Below, in pieces: positions 46,620-56,433 of a stretch of 64,000 bases of DNA. The stretch is from Fen-1254 sp963769605 (GTDB lineage Bacteria; Bacteroidota; Ignavibacteria; UBA10030): positions 124,001 to 188,000 of the forward strand of contig CAVYML010000002.1 of NCBI GenBank assembly GCA_963769605.1, read 5' to 3'. A program made the translations under genes and the position numbers. Each line of letters begins with the position of its first letter. Within the stretch, counting starts at the first letter, position 1. Below the pieces are notes generated by a model. The model was not told where the DNA came from. It saw only the letters and a program-made list of their open reading frames with translations, and did not search any database.

Positions 46620-47795
46620 ATGCTGGTCTCCATTCTCAATGCCGGTCAGGGCACAGATTATCTTTACGGACTAGTCTCGTCATTGGCACATGAAGAAAAT
46701 ATGAAAATCGAAGTTGTCGATGCAAATTGTTCAATCGGTCTGGTTGATCGCATTCCCGGGGTCAAGCTTTTTCCTCTTCGGGGAGATAATCTCTCCCCGC
46801 AATCCATCCTCATAAAAATTTATCGAATCGGACGGTATTATCTGCGGCTGTTCCGCTATGCTGCGACGACCCGGTCCGATGTTTTTCATATACAATGGGA
46901 CAACAGTCTTTTTCTTTTTGATCGTACGCTTTTACTCCTGTATTATAGATATCTCGGGAAAAAGATCGTCTACACGGCGCACAATATCGATAAGAATAAG
47001 CGGGACGGGCATTCCCGGATCTTCGATGCATTTTCTCTCAAAATGATCTACCGGCTTGTCGATGCCGTGATAGTTCATACGGAGCTAATGAAGAAAGAAC
47101 TTTGCATGAGATTTGACATCGATCCGAAAAAAGTGAATGTTATTTCGCACGGATTGAATGTTCGTATTCCATCGACAGGCCTGACGCGGATCCAAGCACG
47201 GGATAGATTGAAAGTCGATGCATCTTCCCATGCTGTTTTGTTTTTCGGCCTGATCGACCGATATAAGGGGGTAGATATAGCAGTGGATGCTCTTCATCAA
47301 TTTGCGGAAAAAGATCCGTCCGCTCTTTTACTAGTGGCGGGTGCGCCTAAACGAGGGAATATATACCTGGAAGAATTGACCCGAAAAGCGGATCATCTTC
47401 TGCAATCCGGGAAAATTCGTTTCGACTTCCGTTCGATACCCCCCGATGAAGTCGAGGTGTATTGCATGGCGGCCGATTGTATTGTGCTGCCGTACCGCTC
47501 CATTGATCAAAGCGGCGTGTTGTTTCTTGCATACCGATTCGGAGTTCCCGTTCTTGCGGCGGAAGTCGGCAATTTTTGTGAAGATGTTGTCGAAGGAGAG
47601 ACGGGATATCTGTTTCGGCCGGACGATGCCGGGGATCTCGCCAAAAAGATGGAGTTCTTTTTTACAAGCGTTTTGTATGCAAACAGGGAATCGGTGCGCC
47701 GGAGGATTCAGGAATATGCGGAAAAAAAATATTCGTGGGATCATATTGCGCACGATACGAGAACAGTCTATGAACGTCTCATGAGGATTCTATGA
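46620..47795 (+). CDS. Glycosyltransferase, GT4 family (GT-B fold)
   Basis: 391 residues. The C-terminal donor domain is clear: VLFFGLIDRYKGVDIAVDAL, LVAGAPKRG, and the EX7E-like region YCMAADCIVLPYRSIDQSGV. LAYRFGVPVLAAEVGNF follows. The N-terminal acceptor domain has KKIVYTAHNIDKNK. It transfers a nucleotide-activated sugar to a surface glycan. First gene of GT4 - flippase - deacetylase - GT4; the next gene overlaps its stop by 4 bases. Confidence 0.93.
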   Translation: MLVSILNAGQGTDYLYGLVSSLAHEENMKIEVVDANCSIGLVDRIPGVKLFPLRGDNLSPQSILIKIYRIGRYYLRLFRYAATTRSDVFHIQWDNSLFLFDRTLLLLYYRYLGKKIVYTAHNIDKNKRDGHSRIFDAFSLKMIYRLVDAVIVHTELMKKELCMRFDIDPKKVNVISHGLNVRIPSTGLTRIQARDRLKVDASSHAVLFFGLIDRYKGVDIAVDALHQFAEKDPSALLLVAGAPKRGNIYLEELTRKADHLLQSGKIRFDFRSIPPDEVEVYCMAADCIVLPYRSIDQSGVLFLAYRFGVPVLAAEVGNFCEDVVEGETGYLFRPDDAGDLAKKMEFFFTSVLYANRESVRRRIQEYAEKKYSWDHIAHDTRTVYERLMRIL

Positions 47796-49183
47796 AACAT
47801 GTCACTATCAATCTTGTCTCATTGTTTTCTGCAGATATGATGCGCAGGGTGTTGGGGTTCATTTCTGTGGTTTATCTTGCCCGTGTTCTCGGGGCAAGCG
47901 CATTCGGATGGATCAGTCTCGGCTTCGCCGTTCTTGCATACGGAACGGTACTAAGTGCTGCCGGACTGCCCACTTTCGGTATGCGGCATATCGCACAAAA
48001 GGGATCGGACGATATCGCCGGCGTGATTATCAGCGAACGTTTGCTGTCAGCGTTCTGTATCTATGTTCTTATCGCGGCCTGTTCGTTCTTATGGATTCCA
48101 TTGGGGACCGAACGATGGCTTATTTTAATTTTTGCAGCTTCTATTTTTCCGCAGGCATTTTTTCTGGACTGGTATTTTCAGGGAAAAGAAACGATGAAAA
48201 TCATCGGCGCGGCACGGGTTTGTTCTTCCGCCGTTTATACCGCTCTTGCCGTCGTTCTCGTGCATGCTCCGGAACAGATTCTCTGGGTTGCATGCGCGGC
48301 TGTTTTGGGAGATTCCGCGGCATCGCTGCTCCTGATTCGGAAATTTAAAAAAGAACATCCGGAAGTCCGCTTGTTCGTTTCTCCTTCGTTTGGATTATTG
48401 AAGCAATCGATCCCTCTTTCCATCGGTGTGGTCATCGCAGCTCTTGTCATCAATTATCCGCCGTTTGTTCTGAGCTTTTTTCAATCCACATCCGAAGTCG
48501 GTATTTACAGCTCAGCAAGCAAGCTGGTTTTTTTCCTGTTGATCGGGGATCGGCTTCTTTCGTCAGTTTTTCTGCCTGCATCGATGCGAAAACAGGAAGA
48601 ATCGCCTCAGAAACTTGCTTCGATGATCAGTATTGCAACGCACTGGATATTGATTGCGGCACTGCCTGTTGCAGTCGGCGGGATTTTGTTCTCTGAACGT
48701 TTTATCGTTTTGGTTTTCGGCGAAGCATACATCGATGCAAGCGGCGTTCTGAAAATATTGGTTTGGTATTTTTTCCTTACCATGCTGCATACGATATTCA
48801 CTTCGGGACTTCTTGCAGTTCATCAGGAAAAAGCATACGGAAAAATTATGACGGTGACCGCTGTTCTCTATGCCGTAATTGTTGCGCTGGGAGCGATTCT
48901 GTTCGGCTCTTTAGGAGCTGCATTCGGCGTCGTCCTCTCCGAAGGCATAAGCCTTTTCATGATGTGGCATGCGCTAAGAAAAATTCTTCCGCTCTTCCCG
49001 CCATTAACGACGCCACGCATACTCGGTGCCGCATGCATCATGGAGCTGTTTTTGATCGTAGGTTATGATTGGAATATTCTTATTCTCATACCAGCCGGTG
49101 CAGCCGTGTACGCCTTCTGCCTGCTCGTTTTCAAAGCTTTACGATTTCAAGATATTAAAATAATTCTTGCGAAGTTAGCATGA
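47792..49183 (+). CDS. Polysaccharide flippase (Wzx/MATE-like, MVF superfamily)
   Basis: 463 residues with about 12-14 TM helices. The N-terminal LFSADMMRRVLGFISVVYLARVLG and FGWISLGFAVLAYG are typical of O-antigen/lipid-linked oligosaccharide flippases. The central QSTSEVGIYSSASKLVFFLL is the conserved mid-protein loop. It would move lipid-linked glycan units across the inner membrane. Overlaps both neighbours by 4 bases, so it is one operon. Confidence 0.92.
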   Translation: MKHVTINLVSLFSADMMRRVLGFISVVYLARVLGASAFGWISLGFAVLAYGTVLSAAGLPTFGMRHIAQKGSDDIAGVIISERLLSAFCIYVLIAACSFLWIPLGTERWLILIFAASIFPQAFFLDWYFQGKETMKIIGAARVCSSAVYTALAVVLVHAPEQILWVACAAVLGDSAASLLLIRKFKKEHPEVRLFVSPSFGLLKQSIPLSIGVVIAALVINYPPFVLSFFQSTSEVGIYSSASKLVFFLLIGDRLLSSVFLPASMRKQEESPQKLASMISIATHWILIAALPVAVGGILFSERFIVLVFGEAYIDASGVLKILVWYFFLTMLHTIFTSGLLAVHQEKAYGKIMTVTAVLYAVIVALGAILFGSLGAAFGVVLSEGISLFMMWHALRKILPLFPPLTTPRILGAACIMELFLIVGYDWNILILIPAGAAVYAFCLLVFKALRFQDIKIILAKLA

Positions 49184-50718
49184 AGATCCATGTCGGCATC
49201 ATAGGCCGCCAAACAGGATGGCAAAACTTACTTCAGCAGGAAGGTGTACCGTTCTCTTTCGCATCGGGAGACGTTGCACCGGATGATTACAGCGTTCTGG
49301 TCGTGGGGGACGATGCAAATGAACGCGAATCGGAAAAAGTGCGGCTGTATCTTCAAGCAGGAGGCGCTGTTCTGTGTTCCGCTTCGGTCGATTCACGCCT
49401 GCGGCATACGACAGACCAGCGGATCTATCTCGAATATGTAAAGACGGGAAACCGTTCGCATTTCTCTGCTGTCGGTTTACTCGATATCGATAGTCCATGT
49501 CATCTTGCTTGGAAAGCGAATGACCTCGAGAGCCGGCGAGGATTATTTTCCGCTTATGTCGGACCGGTAGGTCAGGGACATGTCATTGCCCTGCCCTTTG
49601 ATCCTTCGGTGCTCGTCCTCGATGAACGATCGGCAGTTCGCTCTTTTTATTCTCCTGAAAAACGGCTGCCGTTCGAAACCGTATCGCTTGTCTCCAAAGG
49701 AACTTTGCGATTGCTGACGGCTGAGTGCCTGGAAATTTTGCATCATCGGCGCGGGCTTCCATACATACACCTCTGGTATTACCCACGCGGAGCACATTCG
49801 ATTTTTTGTTTTCGTATCGATACGGACTACGGGAGCAAAGAACAAATCGGTGCTCTCCGGCAGCTTGCTCAGATGAACAGGATACCGATGACATGGTTCC
49901 TTGATGTAAAGAGTCACGAGTCTTATCTTCAAATATTTGCGGAAATGAAGGATCAAGAAATCGGAATTCATTGTTATAATCATGTTTTTTTCCCCGATAT
50001 TCAATCGAATATTGCGAATATTCAAAAGGCGGCGGATGTTTTAAAAAGGACCGGAATCGCATTCAAAGCTTATGCGGCTCCGTACGGGAAATGGAACGCG
50101 GAATTCGGAAAAGCTTTGGCATCTTTCGGTTTTGAATATTCGTCTGAGTTTTCGTATGATTACGACAATTTGCCTGGTGATCCCGGAAACGGGATGCTGC
50201 AAGTTCCTGTTCATCCGATTTGCATCGGAAGCCTAAAACGGCATTCGTATACGGATGAGATGATGATACGGTATTTTGATTTCGTCATTCGCCGCAAGCT
50301 TGCGGTGCGCGAACCGATGTTCTTTTATCATCATCCGAGGGACGGGCATGAACCGGTTCTGGAATGGATTTTTGAGGCAATGCGCCGGGAGCGCATTGCC
50401 TCAAAAACAATGGGAGAATTTTCAGCATGGTGGCTCCGGCGGATGAAAACTTCGTTGAAATGCGAGTCTTCCGGAAATAATATTCGCCTCAATCTTCCGG
50501 AAGATGGACCAGATGATGTGTACGTCCGTATTACCAAATCGGACGGCACAGAGGCGATCATTCCCCGTGCGGCTCAGATTGCAATGGAAACTGTTCGGTG
50601 GGAAGCAAAACCGGCCGCTTTTTTATACCCTGATGATTTCCTCCGGCAGAGAAGTTTCAATTATCGCATTCCGCTTACAAAAACAGCGGATGCTCTTCAC
50701 CGGTTCTTTTCGCCATAA
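49180..50718 (+). CDS. NodB-like polysaccharide deacetylase family protein
   Basis: 512 residues. An N-terminal region of about 200 residues, which from its layout looks like a glutamine-amidotransferase-like fold (YSVLVVGDDANERESEKVRL), precedes the NodB domain. FCFRIDTDYGSK holds the motif-1 Asp pair, GIHCYNHVFFPD holds the HxxxH zinc site, and AYAAPYGKWN is motif 3. It would remove N- or O-acetyl groups from the glycan made by this operon. No signal peptide, so it acts on the cytoplasmic side or needs another route. Confidence 0.87.
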   Translation: MKIHVGIIGRQTGWQNLLQQEGVPFSFASGDVAPDDYSVLVVGDDANERESEKVRLYLQAGGAVLCSASVDSRLRHTTDQRIYLEYVKTGNRSHFSAVGLLDIDSPCHLAWKANDLESRRGLFSAYVGPVGQGHVIALPFDPSVLVLDERSAVRSFYSPEKRLPFETVSLVSKGTLRLLTAECLEILHHRRGLPYIHLWYYPRGAHSIFCFRIDTDYGSKEQIGALRQLAQMNRIPMTWFLDVKSHESYLQIFAEMKDQEIGIHCYNHVFFPDIQSNIANIQKAADVLKRTGIAFKAYAAPYGKWNAEFGKALASFGFEYSSEFSYDYDNLPGDPGNGMLQVPVHPICIGSLKRHSYTDEMMIRYFDFVIRRKLAVREPMFFYHHPRDGHEPVLEWIFEAMRRERIASKTMGEFSAWWLRRMKTSLKCESSGNNIRLNLPEDGPDDVYVRITKSDGTEAIIPRAAQIAMETVRWEAKPAAFLYPDDFLRQRSFNYRIPLTKTADALHRFFSP

Positions 50719-50732
50719 AGGAAAAGATAACT

Positions 50733-51767
50733 ATGCGAGTTCTTTTTGCAACCAATCAGGCAGTTGCACTGCATCATGGCGGTATTCGCACACAAATAGA
50801 ACAGACGAAAAATTCGCTGGAGTCTCTGGGTGTGACGGTTACGCTGTTCGACATGTGGAAGCCCTGGGATGCGGCACAATTCGACCTTGTGCATATTTTT
50901 TCCGCCAACATAGCGACGTATCATTTTGCGCGGTCGCTTCGCGTGAGGAATATTCCATTCGTTGTATCGCCGGTCTATTATACGCGCCGTTCCGGGGGTG
51001 TCGTCAAATCGATTATCGCATCCGACCGTTTCCTCAATTTATTTGTGCGGGGAATCTGGACTGATTACGGTTTGATTGCAGAAATGTGCGGCTGGGCTCA
51101 TGCGGTTTTGCCGAATACAAAGGAAGAAGCAAAGATATTTAAGCAGGCGATGGGATTGCCGGATACGAACGTTTTTGTTGTACCGAATGGGGTGGAAGAA
51201 CGGTTTGCTAAAGCACCTGCCGATTTGTTCGAGAGGCAATATGGTGTCAAAGATTTTATACTGTATGTCGGACAGATCGGGCCTCATCGAAAAAACGTGT
51301 ATCGGCTTCTGTGCGCTCTCGAGAATATCGACCATTCATCAGTCGTTATCGGGCCGGCGGATGCGTCGCGTTCGGGAGTGCGTTGCATGGAAAAAGCGAA
51401 AGATAATCCTCGTTTGCTAGTCATCGATCAATTGTCGCACGATTCGATGCTCCTGGCCTCGGCGTATGCTGCATGTAAGGTGTTCGCTTTTCCCACACTT
51501 TATGAAACGCCCGGTATCGCGGCCCTCGAAGCGGCATCGACCGGTGCAAACATTGTTATGACGCCCTATGGCGGAACAAGAGAATATTTTCAGGATGATG
51601 TTGAATATGTGGAACCGACATCCGTTTCTTCCATCGAGCAGGGTATACGGAAGGCTCTTTTGAAAAATAAAAACAATGCCTTCAAGGAGCGCATCCGGCA
51701 GCAGTATTCATGGCAGAAGGTTGGAGAAGAAACTAAGCGTGTCTATAATCTGGTGCTCGGTCTCTGA
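50733..51767 (+). CDS. Glycosyltransferase, GT4 family
   Basis: 344 residues behind AAAGGAAAAG. The N-terminal domain starts VLFATNQAVALHHGGIRTQI, a variant of the usual GG loop. The donor domain has FILYVGQIGPHRKNVYRLLC and AYAACKVFAFPTLYETPGIA (the EX7E region, here with Glu-Thr-Pro-Gly). AASTGANIVMTPYGGTREYF follows. Last gene of the glycan cluster. Confidence 0.92.
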   Translation: MRVLFATNQAVALHHGGIRTQIEQTKNSLESLGVTVTLFDMWKPWDAAQFDLVHIFSANIATYHFARSLRVRNIPFVVSPVYYTRRSGGVVKSIIASDRFLNLFVRGIWTDYGLIAEMCGWAHAVLPNTKEEAKIFKQAMGLPDTNVFVVPNGVEERFAKAPADLFERQYGVKDFILYVGQIGPHRKNVYRLLCALENIDHSSVVIGPADASRSGVRCMEKAKDNPRLLVIDQLSHDSMLLASAYAACKVFAFPTLYETPGIAALEAASTGANIVMTPYGGTREYFQDDVEYVEPTSVSSIEQGIRKALLKNKNNAFKERIRQQYSWQKVGEETKRVYNLVLGL

Positions 51768-51859
51768 TTTCGCGTTTCGTACATATTTTTATCACTGATT
51801 ATTTTCAAGTATATTGAGTATCGAGAACCTGAATCATTTTCCATAAGAGGATCAACCCA

Positions 51860-52654
51860 GTGTCGAAATTCATCAATTGTTTTTTTATAGGCGATATCAA
51901 CGGCAAGCCGGGTTTGACGCTCGTTTCATCCGTGCTGAAACAATATCTTCAAAAATATGAAATCGATGTCTGTATTGCGAACGGTGAAAATGTAAGCGAG
52001 GGAAAAGGCATTGAAGAGAAGGATGCACGTACGCTGTTCGATCTTGGTGTTCAAATCATTACAACCGGAAATCATTTATGGGACAGGTGGACCGCAAAGG
52101 CATTACTGGCAAAAGAACGCAACATTCTGCGTCCGCTCAATTATCCGAAAGAAAATGCCGGAAACGGTTTTGTAATCTATGACCTGAAAGAGAAGGGAAA
52201 GATCGGCGTCGTAAATTTGCAGGGACGGACTTTTATGCAATCGATCGACGACCCATTCCGGGCTGCAGATTGGGCGGTCAGTAAAATTATCAATGAAACC
52301 AAAATAATTTTTATCGATATCCATGCCGAGGCAACAGCGGAAAAAATGGCGCTCGGATGGCATCTGGACGGACGATGCAGCGCCATCGTCGGTACGCATA
52401 CGCACATCCCGACCGCCGATGCGCGTATCCTGCCCCAGGGAACGGCCTATATTACCGATGTCGGCATGTCCGGGCCGTACGATTCCGTCATCGGAATGAA
52501 AAAAGAAGTTGCTATCCGGCGTTTCCAATTCCAGACGCCGTTCAAGTTCGAAATGGCGGAACATGACGTTCGCTTATGTGCGATCTTCATTCAAATCGAT
52601 TCGGAGACCGGGAAAGCCGTGAAAATAGAACAGGTTATTTTTCCCGCATTTTAA
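51860..52654 (+). CDS. YmdB-family metallophosphoesterase (TIGR00282 type)
   Basis: 264 residues from GTG 51860, behind AAGAGGA. FFIGDINGKPGLTLV, IANGENVSEGKGI, ITTGNHLWDR and GTHTHIPTADARI are the metal-binding signatures of the family, with TAYITDVGMSGP near the end. Bacillus YmdB hydrolyses cyclic 2',3' or 3',5' nucleotides and affects biofilm behaviour. Monocistronic by spacing. Confidence 0.93.
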   Translation: MSKFINCFFIGDINGKPGLTLVSSVLKQYLQKYEIDVCIANGENVSEGKGIEEKDARTLFDLGVQIITTGNHLWDRWTAKALLAKERNILRPLNYPKENAGNGFVIYDLKEKGKIGVVNLQGRTFMQSIDDPFRAADWAVSKIINETKIIFIDIHAEATAEKMALGWHLDGRCSAIVGTHTHIPTADARILPQGTAYITDVGMSGPYDSVIGMKKEVAIRRFQFQTPFKFEMAEHDVRLCAIFIQIDSETGKAVKIEQVIFPAF

Positions 52655-52752
52655 TATAGCCGCAGTCTGCTGCAATAAACAGGAATATGCGGGTATAGAA
52701 AAAAGATTGTAACTTCTCCGTATGTTTTTGATATTCAAGATTTTCTTTGCAG

Positions 52753-52800
52753 CCGCGGGCGGCCTGCCTGCCGAAATGAAATGCAGGCGGGTGACCGCGG
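52753..52800. repeat. Palindromic intergenic element
   Basis: CCGCGG, CCTGC, an AT-rich centre, GCAGG and CCGCGG form an interrupted hairpin of the CCTGC/GCAGG family seen at 3420, 24690 and 27942. It is followed by ATTCCGACATCGGCTACAC, also resembling sequence near 27980. Confidence 0.65.
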
Positions 52801-52944
52801 AAGGATTCCGACATCGGCTACACAAACAATGGTCATTCAAGATGAGCCGAGGAGTTACAAAAGAATTTAATATAATCTCTTGTTTTTAAAAACGTATTTT
52901 AAAGACCGTGTCGGGAGTGGAAATATATTTTCCAAATTCTTCAA

Positions 52945-53802
52945 ATGACTGATGATGTGAAAAATAAGTATGATCTGGACGATCCGTCGGTTGTGTCGAT
53001 CCTGGACGAATGTTCCTGCTGGTCTGCTCCTTTCGGGATGCGTTTGCTCGATACCGTGCGCTATAAAAGGAATATCCGGGCGCTCGATATCGGTTTCGGC
53101 CTCGGGTTCCCGTTGATCGAACTTGCAATGCGGCTCGGTTCGAGTTCTCGCGTCTACGGCATTGATCCTTGGCATGCTGCTCTGGAACGCGCCCGGTGGA
53201 AAATGGAAATCATGGAGACCCAAAATATCGAGCTCATCCGGGGGCTTGCAGAAGATATGCCGTTCGAGGATTCCTTTTTCGACCTGCTCGTTTCAAACAA
53301 CGGCATTAATAACGTTCAAAACCTGCCGAAGACTTTGTCCGAATGCTGCCGTGTGGCAAAGCAGGGAGCACAATTTGTCTTTACGTTTAATTTAGAGGAA
53401 ACTTTCGTAGAATTTTACAATGTGTACCGTACCGTGCTCCGTGCGCTGGGAATGCAGGAATATGAAAAAAACATCGATGCGCATATTTACAGCAAGCAAT
53501 TGCCGCTGCCGGAAATGAAGACGGCAGTCGAGGATTCCGGGTTTCGCATTCTCAAGGTTCACCGCGACCGGTTCGATTATCGTTTTGCAGACGGAACGGC
53601 GCTGCTGAATCATTTCTTTATAAAAATAGCATTCCTGCCCCCGTGGAAGGAAATCGTTCCGCCGGAAAGAGCAGAAGAAGTATTTCAGTCCATCGAAGCG
53701 GAGATGAACCGTGCGGCAGAGGGATTTCCCAAAGGAACGGATACCCGCAGCGGTTACGCGATTCGTGTTCCATTTGCGACGTTTGATTGCGAAAAAAAAT
53801 AA
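52945..53802 (+). CDS. Class I SAM-dependent methyltransferase
   Basis: 285 residues. Motif I is ALDIGFGLGFPLIELAMRLG (near 50); RVYGIDPW carries the acidic SAM ribose contact; DMPFEDSFFDLLVSNNGINN and LSECCRVAKQG follow. The C-terminal 100 residues are unassigned. Acceptor unknown. folD begins 28 bp downstream and may be co-transcribed. Confidence 0.87.
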   Translation: MTDDVKNKYDLDDPSVVSILDECSCWSAPFGMRLLDTVRYKRNIRALDIGFGLGFPLIELAMRLGSSSRVYGIDPWHAALERARWKMEIMETQNIELIRGLAEDMPFEDSFFDLLVSNNGINNVQNLPKTLSECCRVAKQGAQFVFTFNLEETFVEFYNVYRTVLRALGMQEYEKNIDAHIYSKQLPLPEMKTAVEDSGFRILKVHRDRFDYRFADGTALLNHFFIKIAFLPPWKEIVPPERAEEVFQSIEAEMNRAAEGFPKGTDTRSGYAIRVPFATFDCEKK

Positions 53803-53830
53803 AGCAAAGGAAAAAGGCGGTAAAAAGAAT

Positions 53831-54724
53831 ATGGCGGAAATAATAGACGGTAAAAAGATAGCGGAAGAGATCAAACTGGAAATTATAAAGGACACGGAAG
53901 TTTTCAAGAAAACGACCGGCGTTATGCCTGGACTTGCCGTGATTCTGGTCGGTGACGACCCGGCATCGCAATCGTATGTGGCCTCGAAGGGCAAAGCATG
54001 CGAAAGGATGGGTTTTTTTTCGATTACCGAAAAACTTCCGGCAGGTATTTCAGAATCAGAGCTGCTGGCGAGGATCGATTCCCTTAACCGCGATCCGAAA
54101 ATCCATGGGATTCTGGTCCAGCTTCCTCTGCCCAAGGGTTTGAATGAGCATCGTGTTATTGAAACCATCGATCCGAACAAAGATGTGGACGGCATTCATC
54201 CGATGAGCATCGGAAAATTAGTCATAGGCTTAGACACGTTTAAGTCTTGCACACCGGCAGGGATTCAGGAAATGCTCGTCAGGACGGGGAACGATCCATC
54301 GGGAAAACATGTCGTCGTGGTCGGTAGAAGTAATATTGTCGGCAAACCGGTGGCAAATATGCTTCTCCAAAAGCAGACTGGCGCGAATGCAGTCGTAACG
54401 GTTGTACATACCGGGGCATCGGATATTACAAAATTTACGAAGCAGGCTGATATTTTAATTGCGGCTATAGGGAAACCGGAAGCTATCACGGGATCAATGG
54501 TGCGAGAGGGAGTCGTTGTTATTGATGTCGGCATCAATCGTATAGAAGACGGGACGCTTCCCAAAAGATACCGTATTGTTGGCGATGTGCATTTTGAATC
54601 GGTATCGAAGGTTGCAAAGGCGATATCGCCGGTTCCCGGCGGAGTCGGATTGATGACTGTTGCCATGCTGATGAAAAACACGCTCAAAGCAGCGCAGATA
54701 AGTTTAAAAAGAGCGGGAGCCTGA
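53831..54724 (+). CDS. folD: Methylenetetrahydrofolate dehydrogenase/cyclohydrolase FolD
   Basis: 297 residues from ATG 53831. SYVASKGKACERMGF holds the catalytic Lys, GILVQLPLPKGLNE and DVDGIHPMSIGKL are the substrate signatures, and GRSNIVGKPVANMLL and PVPGGVGLMTVAML close the NADP site. It interconverts 5,10-methylene-THF and 10-formyl-THF, feeding one-carbon units to purine synthesis (compare purM upstream). Confidence 0.97.
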   Translation: MAEIIDGKKIAEEIKLEIIKDTEVFKKTTGVMPGLAVILVGDDPASQSYVASKGKACERMGFFSITEKLPAGISESELLARIDSLNRDPKIHGILVQLPLPKGLNEHRVIETIDPNKDVDGIHPMSIGKLVIGLDTFKSCTPAGIQEMLVRTGNDPSGKHVVVVGRSNIVGKPVANMLLQKQTGANAVVTVVHTGASDITKFTKQADILIAAIGKPEAITGSMVREGVVVIDVGINRIEDGTLPKRYRIVGDVHFESVSKVAKAISPVPGGVGLMTVAMLMKNTLKAAQISLKRAGA

Positions 54725-54827
54725 CAAAGGGTCGGGGATTTATATCCATATCGATGTTCCGTCTTATGAGGGCGTATTTTTATGCGATCACGGATATCAC
54801 GCAGTTTTCTAAGTTCTTTCTCCTGCT

Positions 54828-54873
54828 TTCTGCCTTCTGAATTCTGAATTCTACTTCCTGCCTTCTGTCTTTC
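54828..54873. repeat. Short-word repeat tract (CTGCCTTCTGAATTCTGAATT type)
   Basis: TTCTGCCTTCTGAATTCTGA and variants. The tract overlaps the 3' end of the Cdd1-like gene, whose last residues (KTEGRK) are repeat-encoded. Confidence 0.7.
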
Positions 54874-55153
54874 CCTGCATAGATTTTCCAAGCATCTTTT
54901 TACGTTCGGCTGTATATGCCCACCATGGCCGTTTCGGCGCGCCTTGCATATATCGAACGATAGAGATAAATGTATCGAGAACGCATGGGTCTTGACGCTG
55001 CTGAGATATGCGGCACAATTTATCATACATTGCATAAGGGTCTTGTTTTAAGAGTTCTTGGGGATGAAAAATACCGATATGCCTTAAGTCCCCGGCTATA
55101 GAATGCCCTATATTTGGGAGCTGCTCTAATTTTGTATATTGATTGCGATTCAT
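54851..55153 (-). CDS. Cdd1-like helix-hairpin-helix protein
   Basis: 100 residues from ATG 55153, behind AAGGTG. LEQLPNIGHSIAGDLRHIGI is a helix-hairpin-helix. DPYAMYDKLCRISQQRQDPC and WWAYTAERK match the Cdd1 (pathogenicity-locus) family from memory. These are small probable DNA-binding proteins without an established function. The C-terminal end runs into a short-word repeat tract. Confidence 0.85.
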   Translation of the reverse strand: MNRNQYTKLEQLPNIGHSIAGDLRHIGIFHPQELLKQDPYAMYDKLCRISQQRQDPCVLDTFISIVRYMQGAPKRPWWAYTAERKKMLGKSMQGKTEGRK

Positions 55154-55323
55154 AATCACCTTATTTATTTGGAACTCTTGAAGACGCGCGTCATGAAGTA
55201 TTGTGTTGAATCCATTTAAGAATTATTCGATGGACAAAATAAAAATAAGGAAATTGTCTTTTTGTCCGGCAGACAGTTCATTAATCGAACAGCTATCGAT
55301 GCTTACTGCTCAGGAAAAAGCCG

Positions 55324-56226
55324 CTATGATAAATATGGATTCCGGGGGAGGAGTGCAACTTTAAATTTTGACTTTTTCAACGCTGTGATAAGTCCTTCCT
55401 CCGGCAGCTCTTTGAATAATATACAACATAAAGAAGTGAATGGGATAATTCCAACTTTGGAAAAGAGAGTGAGAATCCTGCTCTTTCGCATCGCTTTTCT
55501 ATATGCCTTTGTATCGAGAGGAATGTCGAGAATTCCTCGGATGCCCCAGAAATCCAAAGCGATATGCATTCCCCGGAACGCTGTGCAGGGAAGTCCAATG
55601 CCCATAGAAAGCTTTTCGATCTCTCGTTCCGATATTTTGTAAACATAATTACCCACAGTCTCAAAGGAAAAGTGATTCTTCCATACTTTATCGATCAACG
55701 ATGGGTGAATGGCATCAAGCACATTTTTCAAAAACAACACTGTCGGCATTTTCGATAAAACGTCGACCGGTTCGGCAGCCAACACAATTCCCTTTTTACA
55801 GACCCTCAGCATTTCATAGATGCCAAGAGCGGGACGTGGAAAATGATGAACGGATTCCTTACAGAGAACGTAATCGAAAGAGGAATCAGCGAATTGAATA
55901 TGTTCGACGTTTTGTTTGCTGTATGAGGAAATTAATCCTTCTTTCTCAGTTTCACGGAGAAGCGTATCGGAAATATCAGAAGCGTGAGCTGATTGATTGT
56001 TTTTACCGAGAAAAATTGCTTCGAATCCGTCATTGTCGCCGATGGTAAGCCAGGAATTCTTATCTACAAACAGCGGTGCAAGAGCCTTTAGTGAGGTTGC
56101 TAAAATTGAATATGCGGCACTTTCACTTCTTTTAATGTACAGGAATTTATCGCTTTTATTTTGAATATCAGACGACAATTTTTTGATGTTGTTTTCATGT
56201 GCTTCAAAACTCACGTTGTGATTCAT
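55324..56226 (-). CDS. Class I SAM-dependent methyltransferase, longer form
   Basis: 300 residues. Motif I is degenerate (WLTIGDNDGFEAIFLGKNN replaces the usual E/DxGxGxG). The following HASDISDTLLRETEKEG and FADSSFDYVLCKESVHHFP are standard, with LRVCKKGIVLAAEP after them. The C-terminal 120 residues are helical and basic and not assigned. Some such proteins sit in glycan or lipid clusters. Substrate unknown. Confidence 0.78.
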   Translation of the reverse strand: MNHNVSFEAHENNIKKLSSDIQNKSDKFLYIKRSESAAYSILATSLKALAPLFVDKNSWLTIGDNDGFEAIFLGKNNQSAHASDISDTLLRETEKEGLISSYSKQNVEHIQFADSSFDYVLCKESVHHFPRPALGIYEMLRVCKKGIVLAAEPVDVLSKMPTVLFLKNVLDAIHPSLIDKVWKNHFSFETVGNYVYKISEREIEKLSMGIGLPCTAFRGMHIALDFWGIRGILDIPLDTKAYRKAMRKSRILTLFSKVGIIPFTSLCCILFKELPEEGLITALKKSKFKVALLPRNPYLS

Positions 56227-56433
56227 TCTGAATCTTCTTTCTTCTCAGGGCTTTGATGTTCATTCTCATGGAAATGCGGCATTTTCGATATACCAAAGAC
56301 ATTCTCATGCCGCAGTTAAAAGTAATATCCCGCTTCCTCAATTTAAAATCAAGGGTTCGGCAAACAATATACCGGCAGATGTCGTGTTTGTCCGGTAGAA
56401 GATTGATCTTCACACATACATCTGTCGTGTGAA

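Noticed and set aside
55262..55642. A 126-codon plus-strand frame
   Set aside because: Antisense to the 3' end of a methyltransferase gene; no supporting signals.
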